Origin: Pseudoalteromonas rubra
GTDB taxonomy: Bacteria > Pseudomonadota > Gammaproteobacteria > Enterobacterales > Alteromonadaceae
Direction: 5' to 3'
DNA: 64,000 nucleotides
Assembly (NCBI RefSeq): GCF_005887115.1
Contig: NZ_PNCJ01000016.1
Span: 62,001-126,000 of the forward strand
The notes under the pieces are model-generated. The model did no database searches and was not told the origin of the DNA. It worked only from the letters and a program-made list of their open reading frames with translations. Of the stretch, positions 8,664 to 17,697 are shown in pieces. A program made the position numbers and the translations under genes. How positions within the stretch are numbered: position 1 is the stretch's first letter; the number at the start of each line of letters is the position of its first letter.

Positions 8664-9007
8664 TGACGCAAAACAGGGAAGATAGTAAGGCCGAGCAGTC
8701 ATCGTTTGTTGCGCAAATTAAACATAACGTCAAAGAGAACAAATTCACCAATGTTGACCCCATGCAGGCGCAGAAGGTCAAAGATGCCGAGTCAGACCGT
8801 GGCCTGAAACAACGTTATGCTTTGTGGTTTATCGTTATTCTTGCCGTACAACTTTTGATTATGAACTTAGTGCTCGTACTGGTGGGTATGGATAAGTTGC
8901 ATTTTGAAGAATGGACACTGAACTTATACATGGCGGGAACGCTGGCTGAGGTGTTCGGTGTGATCCTGGTGATCACCAAAAACCTGTTTCCCACCAAAGC
9001 CGAGTAG
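8663..9007 (+). CDS. Small two-helix membrane protein of unknown function
   Basis: The 114-residue product has a charged N-terminal half (1-50) and two predicted membrane segments: about 53-74 (FIVILAVQLLIMNLVLVLVG) and about 89-106. Its ATG overlaps the stop of the ImmA/IrrE gene by one base (TAATG), so the two are translationally coupled and probably act together. It could be the membrane anchor or substrate of the protease. No family is recognised. Confidence 0.6.
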   Translation: MTQNREDSKAEQSSFVAQIKHNVKENKFTNVDPMQAQKVKDAESDRGLKQRYALWFIVILAVQLLIMNLVLVLVGMDKLHFEEWTLNLYMAGTLAEVFGVILVITKNLFPTKAE

Positions 9008-9022
9008 ATTTAGCCTGAGCAC

Positions 9023-9451
9023 TCAGGCTTTAAGATTTTTAACCAACTCACCCATATTTGAAACAACACTGCCATCTTGCCCATAGGTCATAGAGGTCGG
9101 TGCACCAATCAAAATATCTTTGAGTTCACGCACCGTGAGTTGTGCCTGGTGTGCTGCCTGTGCGTTAACGTCATTTTGTTTCTTGCAGCGATACAACAGG
9201 TCTTTAACTTGCTCGGTTAACGGGGTGATCTCATCATTGCTGAAGGTGCTTTGCGGGTACTTAGACAGGTCTTTATCTAGCTTTTGAAGCTGGTTGAGTG
9301 TATTGAGCTTAGTGCGTGCAATCTCTTTGAGGTTGTCGCCATTGCGAGAGGCAAGCGCCTCTAATTCATCGTCCAGAAGCTGGGTCAGAGCTTCCAGAAG
9401 ATTAATCTGCGCTGTTAGCTGATGGGCACACAGTGCCGTTTGGTCGTCCAC
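9023..9451 (-). CDS. flgN: Flagellar export chaperone FlgN
   Basis: A 142-residue, mostly helical protein with the FlgN pattern of a leading heptad helix (LLEALTQLLDDELEAL) and a second long helix around NTLNQLQKLDKDL. FlgN keeps the hook-filament junction proteins FlgK and FlgL export-competent. It lies 7 bases downstream of flgM on the minus strand, the standard flgM-flgN order. Confidence 0.85.
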   Translation of the reverse strand: MDDQTALCAHQLTAQINLLEALTQLLDDELEALASRNGDNLKEIARTKLNTLNQLQKLDKDLSKYPQSTFSNDEITPLTEQVKDLLYRCKKQNDVNAQAAHQAQLTVRELKDILIGAPTSMTYGQDGSVVSNMGELVKNLKA

Positions 9452-9458
9452 TTATACT

Positions 9459-9782
9459 CTATCCAAATAAATCGAACTCAAAGGCGGCAATATTTTTTGC
9501 CAGCTTTTCACTATCAACCTGATATTTGCCTTCAGCAATGGCTTTTTTCAGTTCTTCGACTTTTTTACTGTCGAAAGAGGGCGCCTGTTGCGCTTTTTCC
9601 TGAAGCCCTTTCAGTTGCTGTGCTTGTGGTGTCAGGCTCACTGAATCCGCTGCGGCTTTGACCTGAGTTTGTGGTTTAGCAGCGGTATTACTTGCTTCAT
9701 TTCTTTGTAATTCAGCACGTTGTTGCTTTGCATTTGTTGCAACATTGTTCGGCTGATTTTGACCGTTAATGTTGTTTACCAT
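9459..9782 (-). CDS. flgM: Anti-sigma-28 factor FlgM
   Basis: A 107-residue protein with a disordered, Gln- and Ala-rich N-terminal half. The conserved FlgM C-terminal region (about 48-105) contains VSLTPQAQQL, VEELKKAIAEGKY and VDSEKLAKNIAAFE. FlgM holds sigma-28 (FliA) inactive until it is exported through the completed hook. It is preceded by a full sigma-28 promoter, giving the usual feedback loop, and is followed by flgN. Confidence 0.9.
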   Translation of the reverse strand: MVNNINGQNQPNNVATNAKQQRAELQRNEASNTAAKPQTQVKAAADSVSLTPQAQQLKGLQEKAQQAPSFDSKKVEELKKAIAEGKYQVDSEKLAKNIAAFEFDLFG

Positions 9783-9817
9783 GATGATGACCCGTTAGTT
9801 AAATTGCTTCAGCCTTT

Positions 9818-9844
9818 ATATCGGCAAGCCTTTCGCTTACTTTA
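9818..9844 (-). promoter_or_regulatory. Sigma-28 (FliA) promoter of flgM-flgN
   Basis: On the minus strand TAAAGTAA and GCCGATAT are separated by 11 bases, matching TAAAGTTT-N11-GCCGATAA in all key positions. It lies 36 bases before the flgM ATG. Confidence 0.85.
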
Positions 9845-9853
9845 GCAAAAAAA

Positions 9854-10567
9854 TCAGATTTTGACTGCTACTGAATCAACATCTTTCACCCGTGCAAGCA
9901 CCGTTTTACCTGACCTCGCATTTTTGACTCGGATTTGCTCTCCTAAGTTCCCGTCCTGCAAGGCAATACCACTTGTTTTAATCATTAGTGTGCCATCACT
10001 GGCCAGAATTGTCACGTTATCCCCCTTGCAAATCATGCAAATCTGAAACATGCTGATTGGTTTACCCTGTTGAATACGGCGTTTGGTTTTGCTGCCAACG
10101 AGTAGCCTCATGTTGTCGATATTAGCCGCACGAACAAAGTGTTTGGGGCGCATTTCGATTGTTAAATCATCTGCAGTTAACAAAACGCCCTTGTCTAACA
10201 TTCGGGTGCTGACTATCACAGGTAACAGTGTTTCGATTTTCACATGAACAAACTGAACCCAGGATTCAAGGTCTTCGCAGCGCACCATCACAGTAACCTG
10301 GCGATTAAAAGGCGGGCTGGACTTACTACTGACTTGCAATGGTTGCTGACACTGGCGCTGAGGCAGGCGAGTATCTAATGGCAAAGCTGACACCTGTTGT
10401 TGCTCTTCTGCCTGGGTTGGGGCCGGGAGCTGTTCCGAGATGAAATCTATTGCTATTTTTTCAATATCTTTTGACTCATAGGTTTGACCATAAGCAAATG
10501 ACGTGGCTAAAAAATATGCCACTATGGGAAAGAAATAAGCGGATAATGTAATTTTTAACAAACTCAT
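9854..10567 (-). CDS. flgA: Flagellar P-ring assembly chaperone FlgA
   Basis: A 237-residue periplasmic protein with an N-terminal signal segment. An SAF domain lies in the middle (about 110-170: TRMLDKGVLLTADDLT) and the FlgA C-terminal beta domain (about 175-237) ends in VLARVKDVDSVAVKI. It has a Cys pair, MICKG and CQQP. FlgA helps FlgI assemble the P-ring in the peptidoglycan. It sits upstream of flgM and is divergent from cheV, as in Vibrio and Shewanella. Confidence 0.88.
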   Translation of the reverse strand: MSLLKITLSAYFFPIVAYFLATSFAYGQTYESKDIEKIAIDFISEQLPAPTQAEEQQQVSALPLDTRLPQRQCQQPLQVSSKSSPPFNRQVTVMVRCEDLESWVQFVHVKIETLLPVIVSTRMLDKGVLLTADDLTIEMRPKHFVRAANIDNMRLLVGSKTKRRIQQGKPISMFQICMICKGDNVTILASDGTLMIKTSGIALQDGNLGEQIRVKNARSGKTVLARVKDVDSVAVKI

Positions 10568-10706
10568 GATGTTTCGACTATGCTTATGGGGTGAAACAAG
10601 GTATAAAGATTTTGCGTGATTTGCCTCACCGCTTCAAGGGCGACTTTGAATGGTAGAGTACAAGCAAACATTGTTCCGATAAGCAGTTTTATAGCAGGAG
10701 AATGAC

Positions 10707-11639
10707 ATGGCAGGTATTTTGGACTCAGTAAACCAACGAACGCAGTTGGTGGGTCAAAACCGACTTGAACTTTTACTATTTCGCCTCAGAGGGCGTCAAC
10801 GCTTTGGGATCAATGTATTCAAAGTAAGAGAAGTACTTCAGTGTCCACCCCTAACGGCGATGCCTAAATCTAACGCCTTTATCAGAGGGGTCGCACACAT
10901 TCGCGGGCAAACCATTTCCGTTATCGACATGTCTCTGGCTGTCGGTGGACCCCCTATCGAAAATATTAAAGACTGCTTTATTATTATTGCCGAGTATAAC
11001 CGTTCAGTGCAGGGCTTTTTGGTTGGTGCGGTTGAACGAATAGTGAATATGAACTGGGAAAAAATCATGCCTCCGCCTTCAGGCGCAGGGCGGTATTCCT
11101 ATTTAACTGCGGTGACAGAGATCGAAAATGAGTTGGTGGAGATCCTCGACGTAGAGAAGATCCTCAATGAGATCTGCCCAATTAATACTGAAGTAAGTCA
11201 GGAGATCGTCGCCGACGGTGAAATGCAACGCGATCTGGGAGAGCGTATTGTGTTTATCGCCGATGACTCTGCGGTTGCCCGTAATCAGGTAAAGCGTGCG
11301 CTTGAGCCACTTGGTGTGCAAACTGAACTTGCCAAAAATGGTAAAGAAGCACTGCTTCGCTTAAAAGAAATCGCGGAGATGGATTGTCAGAATGATGTCA
11401 CTGAGCGCGTAGGCCTGCTGATCTCAGATGTTGAAATGCCAGAAATGGACGGCTACACACTCACCGCTGAGATTAAAGCAGATCCTAAGCTGGCGCCTTT
11501 GCACGTTATTTTACATACTTCATTGAGTGGCGTCTTTAATCACGCAATGATCGAAAAGGTCGGTGCTGATGATTTTATTGCTAAATTTAACCCCGATGAA
11601 TTGGCAACAGCCGTGAAAAAATGGGTTCATTGCGATTAA
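10707..11639 (+). CDS. cheV: Chemotaxis coupling protein CheV (CheW-REC)
   Basis: The 310-residue protein has an N-terminal CheW domain (about 15-160: FRLRGRQRFGINVFKVREVL, then IRGVAHIRGQTI). A receiver domain follows at about 180-308, with acidic pair DD, phospho-acceptor Asp241 in LLISDVEMPEMDG, and Lys in FIAKF. CheV couples chemoreceptors to CheA and tunes adaptation through phosphorylation. AGGAG precedes ATG 10707. cheR follows after 17 bases. Confidence 0.92.
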   Translation: MAGILDSVNQRTQLVGQNRLELLLFRLRGRQRFGINVFKVREVLQCPPLTAMPKSNAFIRGVAHIRGQTISVIDMSLAVGGPPIENIKDCFIIIAEYNRSVQGFLVGAVERIVNMNWEKIMPPPSGAGRYSYLTAVTEIENELVEILDVEKILNEICPINTEVSQEIVADGEMQRDLGERIVFIADDSAVARNQVKRALEPLGVQTELAKNGKEALLRLKEIAEMDCQNDVTERVGLLISDVEMPEMDGYTLTAEIKADPKLAPLHVILHTSLSGVFNHAMIEKVGADDFIAKFNPDELATAVKKWVHCD

Positions 11640-11656
11640 TTAGTGGCGGTAATACT

Positions 11657-12490
11657 TTGGAAAATAAACACTTAGAACAAAGCGAGTATGATCAGTTTCG
11701 CACTTTCTTAGAGCAGCAGTGCGGTATTGTGCTGGGTGATAACAAGTTATATCTGGTTAAAAGCCGGCTTGCGCCTCTGATGTCTCGTTTTGGCGTTGAC
11801 TCCTTGTCTGCTTTGGTGAGCAAGACTTTGAGTCCACATGAGCGGCAATTGCGTGCCGCTGTAGTTGATGCGATGACAACCAATGAAACCTTGTGGTTTC
11901 GGGATCAGTATCCATTTGAACTACTCAAGACCAAGATCTTTCCGGAATTTAAAGATCTGCGCCGACCCGTTAAGATTTGGTCGGCAGCAAGCTCGTCGGG
12001 TCAAGAGCCCTATTCTATTGCGATGTCTGCTAATGAATATCAAACGTCAAGCCCTGGCGCATTGAAGATGGGCGCGCAGATCGTTGGTACAGACATTTCA
12101 AACACTATGCTGGATATGTGTAAGAATGCAGAGTATGACGCGTTGGCATTAGCCCGGGGTTTGTCGCCAGAACGTAAAAAGAAGTTCTTTACCGACAGCG
12201 GCAACGGCATGGCGAAAGTGAATGAACCTATCCGCAGAATGGTTAACTTTCGACACTTAAACTTATTGGACTCTTATGCCTTATTAGGAAAATTTGACGT
12301 CATTTTTTGTCGTAATGTGCTGATTTATTTTTCGCCGGATGTGAAAGCCAAGATCATTAGCCAGTTTGCACAGGCGCTCAACCCGAAGGGATACCTGTTT
12401 CTTGGTGCGTCTGAGTCTATGGCGGGCCTGAATAATGACTTTGACATGCTGCGCTGTAACCCCGGTATCATATATCAGAAAAAAGCTTAG
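11657..12490 (+). CDS. cheR: Chemoreceptor glutamate methyltransferase CheR
   Basis: The 277-residue product methylates glutamates of chemoreceptors using S-adenosylmethionine. It has the CheR N-terminal helical domain (about 1-75) and a Rossmann methyltransferase domain with WSAASSSGQEPYSIAM and the FDVIFCRNVLIYF motif. TTG 11657 is chosen because GGCGGT precedes it and the family begins at this point. ATG 11621 would overlap cheV by 19 bases. In related genomes flgB follows cheR; here a terminator and unrelated genes follow. Confidence 0.88.
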   Translation: MENKHLEQSEYDQFRTFLEQQCGIVLGDNKLYLVKSRLAPLMSRFGVDSLSALVSKTLSPHERQLRAAVVDAMTTNETLWFRDQYPFELLKTKIFPEFKDLRRPVKIWSAASSSGQEPYSIAMSANEYQTSSPGALKMGAQIVGTDISNTMLDMCKNAEYDALALARGLSPERKKKFFTDSGNGMAKVNEPIRRMVNFRHLNLLDSYALLGKFDVIFCRNVLIYFSPDVKAKIISQFAQALNPKGYLFLGASESMAGLNNDFDMLRCNPGIIYQKKA

Positions 12491-12498
12491 TAGCTGTT

Positions 12499-12530
12499 CA
12501 GGCCGCAATTCGCGGCCTGATTACTTTTGT
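12499..12530 (+). terminator. Terminator after cheR
   Basis: CAGGCCGC (12499-12506) pairs with GCGGCCTG (12512-12519), followed by ATTACTTTTG. A second, weaker hairpin, GCCACCT-GGAC-AGGTGGC, lies near 12634-12651. Confidence 0.7.
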
Positions 12531-12715
12531 GTCCTGCAACTTGGCAGCAGACTCTTCTCTGACTGGCGTAATCCCATTACGGCAAACAAATAAATCATTG
12601 AGTACATACCTCGTCAAAATAGTGAAACGCCTCGCCACCTGGACAGGTGGCTTTACGATAATTTCATGTAACCTTTCAGCTACCGCTATTTTTAATTACT
12701 AATTGAATGAATTGC

Positions 12716-12746
12716 TTGACCTCAACCTAGGTTGGGGGTTTATCTT
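12716..12746 (+). promoter_or_regulatory. MerR/SoxR-type promoter with long spacer upstream of the N-acetyltransferase
   Basis: TTGACC (12716-12721) and TATCTT (12741-12746) are 19 bases apart. The spacer carries the perfect palindrome CAACCTAGGTTG at 12723-12734. A 19-20 base spacer with a central dyad is the hallmark of promoters untwisted by MerR-family activators such as SoxR. No MerR gene is adjacent. Confidence 0.55.
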
Positions 12747-12797
12747 TTACAGGCAAGGTTTTAACATTAAGTTAACTTGAAGGACGAAGGAAAGAGT

Positions 12798-13601
12798 ATG
12801 ACCATCCAAGACTACATTCAGTCATTAGCGCTCACACACAATCAGGTATCGTTTGAGCAGCTCGCAGAATTTCAAACTAAGCATCTTGATTTGTATAGCT
12901 TTTCTAGCATTAATGCGATGGGCGAAGAGATTTTGTCTCTGGATGTGGAGGCACTGCTAACGCGATTAATTGAAAATAAGCAGGGAGGTTACTGCTTTGA
13001 ACACAATAAACTGGCTTATCTTGCCCTTGCCGAGCTGGGGTATGAAGTGCAGCCTCTGTTGGCAAGAGTGTTGGTGAACGGCCTGGAAGACAACCCCAGA
13101 ACCCATCGCATCACCTTGGTTCACCTTGGAGAAGAGAGCTATCTGGTTGATGTCGGTTTTGGTTCCAAGTCACTCAGTGCCCCACTGCCAGTGTCAAAGT
13201 CTGGTTATGTTGACGTAGAGAGTTATCGCTACAAAATTATCCGATCGGCAGATACCATCCGTGTCGAAATTGTGCATCCGGAAGAAGTGGGCCTTTACAG
13301 CGCCGATTTAAGCAGGGTGACTGAAAAAGACTTTGAAGTTGTGCACTACTATAGCCATCAGCACCCGGACTCGTATTTTGCGAATAACCTGGTGCTGGCA
13401 CGCATTACCAATGGCAAACGGTACACGCTACGCAATTTACTTTATGGTGAGTTACATGAAGCGAGTCAGATCAGCACACACATTGACGTGACGTCTGCGT
13501 CGCAACTGCAATCGATATTACAGCAGAAGTTCTTGTTGAACATCGAGATGGCGAAAGCCGAGCATCTGTACACACTGGCACAAGATAAAATGGCCATGTA
13601 A
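12798..13601 (+). CDS. Arylamine N-acetyltransferase
   Basis: The 267-residue enzyme transfers acetyl from acetyl-CoA to arylamines or hydrazines. The catalytic triad is visible: Cys66 in QGGYCFE, His103 in THRITLV and Asp118 in LVDVGFG. ATG 12798 has AAGGA upstream; TTG 12777 is rejected. Length and motif spacing fit the NAT family. It is a single gene between two intergenic regions, convergent with the MarR regulator at 13650, which may or may not control it. Confidence 0.9.
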   Translation: MTIQDYIQSLALTHNQVSFEQLAEFQTKHLDLYSFSSINAMGEEILSLDVEALLTRLIENKQGGYCFEHNKLAYLALAELGYEVQPLLARVLVNGLEDNPRTHRITLVHLGEESYLVDVGFGSKSLSAPLPVSKSGYVDVESYRYKIIRSADTIRVEIVHPEEVGLYSADLSRVTEKDFEVVHYYSHQHPDSYFANNLVLARITNGKRYTLRNLLYGELHEASQISTHIDVTSASQLQSILQQKFLLNIEMAKAEHLYTLAQDKMAM

Positions 13602-13649
13602 ACGGGTTTGCAGGCTGCGACGCGCAAAGGTGTCGCAGGCCTTGAAAAA

Positions 13650-14144
13650 TTAGTGGTTAAAGTGAATCAGTAACTTTTTTAACAGGCCAGCCAATTGCGC
13701 CCGCTCTTCAGGTGCAAGCGGTGAAAGCAGCTCTTCGCCTTTGGCAACATGTTCCGAAATCACTTCGTCGATCAGTGTTAATCCCTGCTCGGTAATAGCC
13801 ACCATGACGCCGCGCCTGTCGTTGGGGTCGGGGTTTCGGGTGACTAAGCCCTTATTTTCCAGTTTATCGATACGGTTAGTCATGGAGCCAGAAGTCAGCA
13901 TCAGTGTTTGCAAGAGCTGATTGGGTGTTAACGTGTAAGGTTTGCCTGAACGTCGTAATGTAGCAAGTACGTCGAATTCACCGCCATTGAGTCCAAAGCG
14001 GCTGAATACTGTATGTAGTTCCTTACTAAAAATTGCATCTGTTCTAATCAAACGGCCCATGACGGCCATAGGAGCAGGGTCTATATCTGGCCTTTCTTTA
14101 TGCCACTGCGCCAGCACAGTATCGACTAAATCTCGTTTTTGCAT
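13650..14144 (-). CDS. MarR-family transcriptional regulator
   Basis: ATG 14144 is chosen; the open frame continues upstream to 14378 but those residues are unlike the family. The 164-residue product has a winged helix-turn-helix at about 50-115: GEFDVLATLRRSG, LTSGSMTNRIDKLENKGLV, and wing DPNDRRGVMVAIT. Family members repress efflux or stress genes and release DNA on binding phenolic ligands. It faces the arylamine N-acetyltransferase tail to tail. Confidence 0.88.
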   Translation of the reverse strand: MQKRDLVDTVLAQWHKERPDIDPAPMAVMGRLIRTDAIFSKELHTVFSRFGLNGGEFDVLATLRRSGKPYTLTPNQLLQTLMLTSGSMTNRIDKLENKGLVTRNPDPNDRRGVMVAITEQGLTLIDEVISEHVAKGEELLSPLAPEERAQLAGLLKKLLIHFNH

Positions 14145-14409
14145 AACCTGTACACATCGTTTTTTGGAATCATAAAAATACGTGGAAAGAAACTTGAAAG
14201 CAAGAATATCTGTTTGCATAGTCTCTATATAAAGGTAAGTCTTGTTGAACAAGCTGGTTTTGGATTTATTGCCATGGTTATACGAATGTTTCCTGGCATT
14301 ATTAGATGGGTAAATTGTTAAACCTGCAGTCTTTAGGAGCCTCAGGGCACCTTCAGTACGGATGATCGAGCCTCTCAAGAAACAAAGTGACAGAGAGGCT
14401 TACTTTGTT

Positions 14410-15082
14410 TTACATCATATTAGCTTGAGAGGCTTTGTCCATCACCTTTAGAGAGATATTGTAATTGAAGTGGTGGCCGACAATTCGTCTTACGGGAAGC
14501 TGCTTACTTCTTACAAAATCTATGAATACTCCGGTATGGGCGGGCAGCACCTTTGTTAGCGTATTGTCAAATGGGATCTGCAGGAAATCGGCTTGATATA
14601 TGAGCCCGCTTTCGTTGAAAAAAGCAAAGCTCTGTCGTTTCGAATGCGCATTTTCCAGCACGTAAAAACTGACCCCATCAATCGATTGTTCATGCTTTAT
14701 CGTGTGAAATTTGAACGTATGTATCTGGTCTGAAAAAGGAGGGTATTCTTTTATTGCTTCGATGGTGTATGCATCGGCACGGATCAAGGCGCCGATCTTG
14801 GCATAAGATCCCAGACCTGCAATGTGGTCACCATGTAGATGGGTGACATAAACAGAAGTAATTTTTTTATTCGGAAATTTTTCAGTAATATGCTGAATGG
14901 TTTTTTCAGACTGCTCAGAACTGGTTGGTGCACCAAATACCTGAACTTCATTGTTGTTGGTTCTAAATAGTATGTTGCGCCATGAACTTCTCAACCTCTG
15001 ACGCTTGGGTTGAAATGCTGTTAAGCAGCACCAGGCTTAATAACGTAATCTTCACGGTATAATATGCCAAGTAGAACTTCAT
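14410..15082 (-). pseudogene. Broken metallo-beta-lactamase-fold hydrolase
   Basis: An intact start (AAGGAAG before ATG 15082) and a signal peptide (about 25 residues ending STQA) run into a TAG near 14963. The metallo-beta-lactamase domain continues in another frame to 14410. That domain keeps HLHGDH, ENAH, the Asp in QADFL and the late His pair GHH, so the zinc ligands survive. The strands that normally precede HxHxDH are mostly missing, which points to an internal deletion with a frameshift rather than a single-base slip. It could still be expressed from an internal TTG, but a secreted product is unlikely. Confidence 0.7.
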
Positions 15083-15451
15083 TGATGCTTCCTTTATCAG
15101 TAATGGAGAGAGTATTAACTTAACTAACAGCTCGGCCTTTAGCATGTAAACTTTTGTAAAACCGTGATTTCGAGTACTACCCATCTGCTTGAGTTGAGAG
15201 TTGTAGTTGCTTTAGCTGCGAATAATCTGATTAGTAGCAAGTAGAAGAAGCAAATTAAACTACAGCGCATCTATGTATCACGAAGGCTTAAACCCAGAGT
15301 TGACTTGTTTATCACCCAATCAGTATTAGATGTGGTCACTTAAACGTAAAAGTGGTGTGTCTGTGGTAGCTTTTATCACGTCAGAAAACCCTTTAAACTG
15401 CCGCATATTCGTTTGTCACGCACATCGTGCAGTAAACTCATGTGATTTAAG
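15083..15451. other. Intergenic stretch without recognised features
   Basis: It holds the start region of the broken hydrolase on one side and the leader of the small zinc-ribbon gene on the other. I see no RNA gene, convincing terminator or repeat here. Confidence 0.4.
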
Positions 15452-15703
15452 ATGGCTAAACCCAACAAAAAAGGCCCCGTTAAAACCGTCGATATCTATT
15501 GTGCAAAATGCAAAACACCGCTATACAAATATCGCAAGGGCGGCAAAGGGGCACTCGTAAAATGCTTTAAAGAGCGGATCGTGACGGATTTTACCGCTCA
15601 AGAGGGCACCTGTCCTGGCTGTGGCACTGTATTCGCTCGAGATACTCTGATCAGAGGCACGCCTGCGTATAAAATAATAGGGGGAAAGGTGTGGGTGAAA
15701 TAG
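15452..15703 (+). CDS. Small zinc-ribbon protein of unknown function
   Basis: An 83-residue basic protein with two CxxC knuckles: CAKC at about 17-20 and CPGC at about 54-57. A KxYKYRKGGKGALVKC segment between them adds a further Cys. The spacing suits one four-Cys zinc ribbon. Short soluble proteins of this type occur as single genes in Alteromonadales and Vibrio, but their role is unknown. There is no obvious operon partner. Confidence 0.7.
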   Translation: MAKPNKKGPVKTVDIYCAKCKTPLYKYRKGGKGALVKCFKERIVTDFTAQEGTCPGCGTVFARDTLIRGTPAYKIIGGKVWVK

Positions 15704-16196
15704 TGGTAATGGGCTACAGAGGTCGATGACCACTGGTGCGTTTTCACAACTGACCGTTCTGCATGGGCACTACGAAAAAGAACTATCCCACCAGTGCTGC
15801 TAATATCTGTATCTTCAGTCAGAAGATGAATAACAGGGGGGCTTGCCAGGCTGAAATTGACCAACCATTTTAATGGGTAATATAGCCCAGATTTGCTCTA
15901 CCTGAGTGTCCTGGCTCGGCTAAGTATGGGCGTTAGTCGTGTAAACAACCGATAAAAAGGACCAGATTGGTCGCCTGGTAAATTTGGTACAAGTAGCAAA
16001 CGAACACACTTTTTATATCGCCAATATACTGAAAGAAAGCAGAATAAAGATAGGCGTCATAGGTACGAGCTCTATGGGTTAATGGGGTGCACAGCGTGCC
16101 CATTTAAATGCCGATGCAGTGTCACTCAGTGGTCGACATTTTATTGACATTTTGTGTGTCAGAGTGAGCCTAATCGACCGACAGGGTGACTGAACG
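15704..16196. other. Gene-free region before the broken kinase
   Basis: No open frame with recognisable family features is seen. Stops are frequent in all frames. Given the two pseudogenes on either side it may be decayed coding DNA, for example a lost response regulator, but no residual motif proves this. Confidence 0.35.
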
Positions 16197-17042
16197 ATGA
16201 AACAACGCACCATTTTCCTTTTTTGTGCGTTATTTACGTTACCCGTGCTAGTTTTACGCTGTTTATCGTGCTGTTTTTCATGGTTTTTCATGGTTTTTCA
16301 CCTCGTACTCAAACGCTCCATGGCACCCATGTTTACCTTGATTGAACAGGTGAAAAAAAATGGCGACGCACCCGGCGCGCGCTTTGTTAGTGACTACAAA
16401 TATCAGGATGATGAAATTGGACTGCTTAACAAGACGTTGATTGAGCATGCACAACGAATTGAGGCCTTTGTTCAGTGAGAGTGCGAGTTTACGAGTTTTG
16501 CCAGTCACGAGTTGCGTACGCCTGTCACGGTGATTAAAGGCGTGAACGAACTACTGAAATTACACTGCGAGACTCACTCGGAAGATATGATAGCTGTGCT
16601 GCTTGAACTGGCAAGGGAGGGCAATGCGGGGGACACTGAGCAGGCGACCATAGCCCTGATTGTTGAGGAGATCATGCTGGCATTTCAAGAGCAGACTGAG
16701 AAAAACGGTAAAGCTTTATCACTGCATATGACATCACATAAGAGTGAGAAAATTTCACGTGTGAATGGTTTGATAGTCATGGGAAACCTGGTCAGAAATG
16801 CGATTCAGCACTCAACAGGTGCGGATATTGAGCTCTGTGTGGCAGATAACGCGTTCAGGATAACCAATACACTACAGGATACTCAACAGCACAGTGTCGA
16901 GCTTTTCTCTGGCGTTGAGCAGGGTTTTGGATTAGGGAAAATAATTGTTGAGCGCATTTGTCACCAGCAAAACTGGCATTACACTCTGCGGGTAGAGGCG
17001 GGCAAGATCACCGCAACAATCCGGTTTTTAAGTCATATTTAA
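16197..17042 (+). pseudogene. Sensor histidine kinase with in-frame nonsense codon and deletions
   Basis: The first part (16197-16478) encodes a membrane segment and a linker with the helix LNKTLIEHAQRIEAFVQ, then TGA at 16476-16478. The same frame resumes with FTSFASHELRTPV, the H-box of a histidine kinase, and runs to 17042 with an N-box (GNLVRNAIQHS) and a G-box (GFGLGKIIVERI). A periplasmic sensor domain and part of the dimerisation helix are missing. The membrane segment contains three 10-base repeats (about 16271-16300), which are slippage-prone. The sequence is decaying rather than functional. Confidence 0.8.
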
Positions 17043-17181
17043 CGGAGCTTAAGCTAGTTCCACGAATTGAATCGCACTCACGACAAGGAGTGCGATAAGC
17101 AACGGGTTGTTTGAGCCAGAAACTCCAGTTATTGCATTGTCATGGAATATACTGACTGGAGTTTGTTCTGTCCTATAGACG

Positions 17182-17697
17182 TTATTTTTCAAAAAAGCCT
17201 AATTCGGTATTTTCGTATGTTTCAATTTTGCTCTTGATGATTTTACCTGTTTCTATTTCTTCTACCCAGACGGCAGAGTAGTCTGCGCCCAAAGTGCCTT
17301 TTACAACGTACCTGACGTCAGGGGCCGGTGTAAAAGTGAGGTCTCCCGTAATTTCATATACAGTTCCCGAGAGAGTTTGAACCGGGGCTGCATACACGGT
17401 TCTGCCCATAAGCGTTAAAGTAATCGGTTCAGAAGAGGGAACTGCGGTTGTGATATGAGAAGTAGTCAAGGAAAAACCTTGCCCATAAGTGGCTGAACGG
17501 CTTGCTCCCAGGCTATTGTCGATCAGTTTGCCGTTGACTTTATAGAGAAAAAACATGTCCGCTTTACTCGCAGAGTGTCGCTTATCTGTGCTTCCGATGG
17601 TGGACGTTGGGCCATTGTAGTTGTCGGGGATAGGTGAGTGAGTAGTCGCACAGCCGCTGAGTATCAAAATTGAAAGAAGCAACCAAACCTGTTTCAT
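17182..17697 (-). CDS. Lipoprotein of unknown function
   Basis: The 171-residue product has a clear lipoprotein signal (lipobox LILSGC, Cys16). It is followed by a region rich in Ser and Thr and a beta-rich domain (about 45-170) with SGTVYEITGDLTF and VRYVVKGTLG. AAGGAAA precedes ATG 17697. It is a single gene with a long inverted repeat (AAACTCCAGT/ACTGGAGTTT) just downstream at about 17126-17163 that may stop transcription from both sides. No family is recognised. Confidence 0.65.
   Translation of the reverse strand: MKQVWLLLSILILSGCATTHSPIPDNYNGPTSTIGSTDKRHSASKADMFFLYKVNGKLIDNSLGASRSATYGQGFSLTTSHITTAVPSSEPITLTLMGRTVYAAPVQTLSGTVYEITGDLTFTPAPDVRYVVKGTLGADYSAVWVEEIETGKIIKSKIETYENTELGFFEK

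Noticed and set aside
10650..10682. Possible sigma-28 promoter for cheV (TCCGATAA)
   Set aside because: The -35 match is poor and the spacing is two bases too long compared with the flgM promoter.
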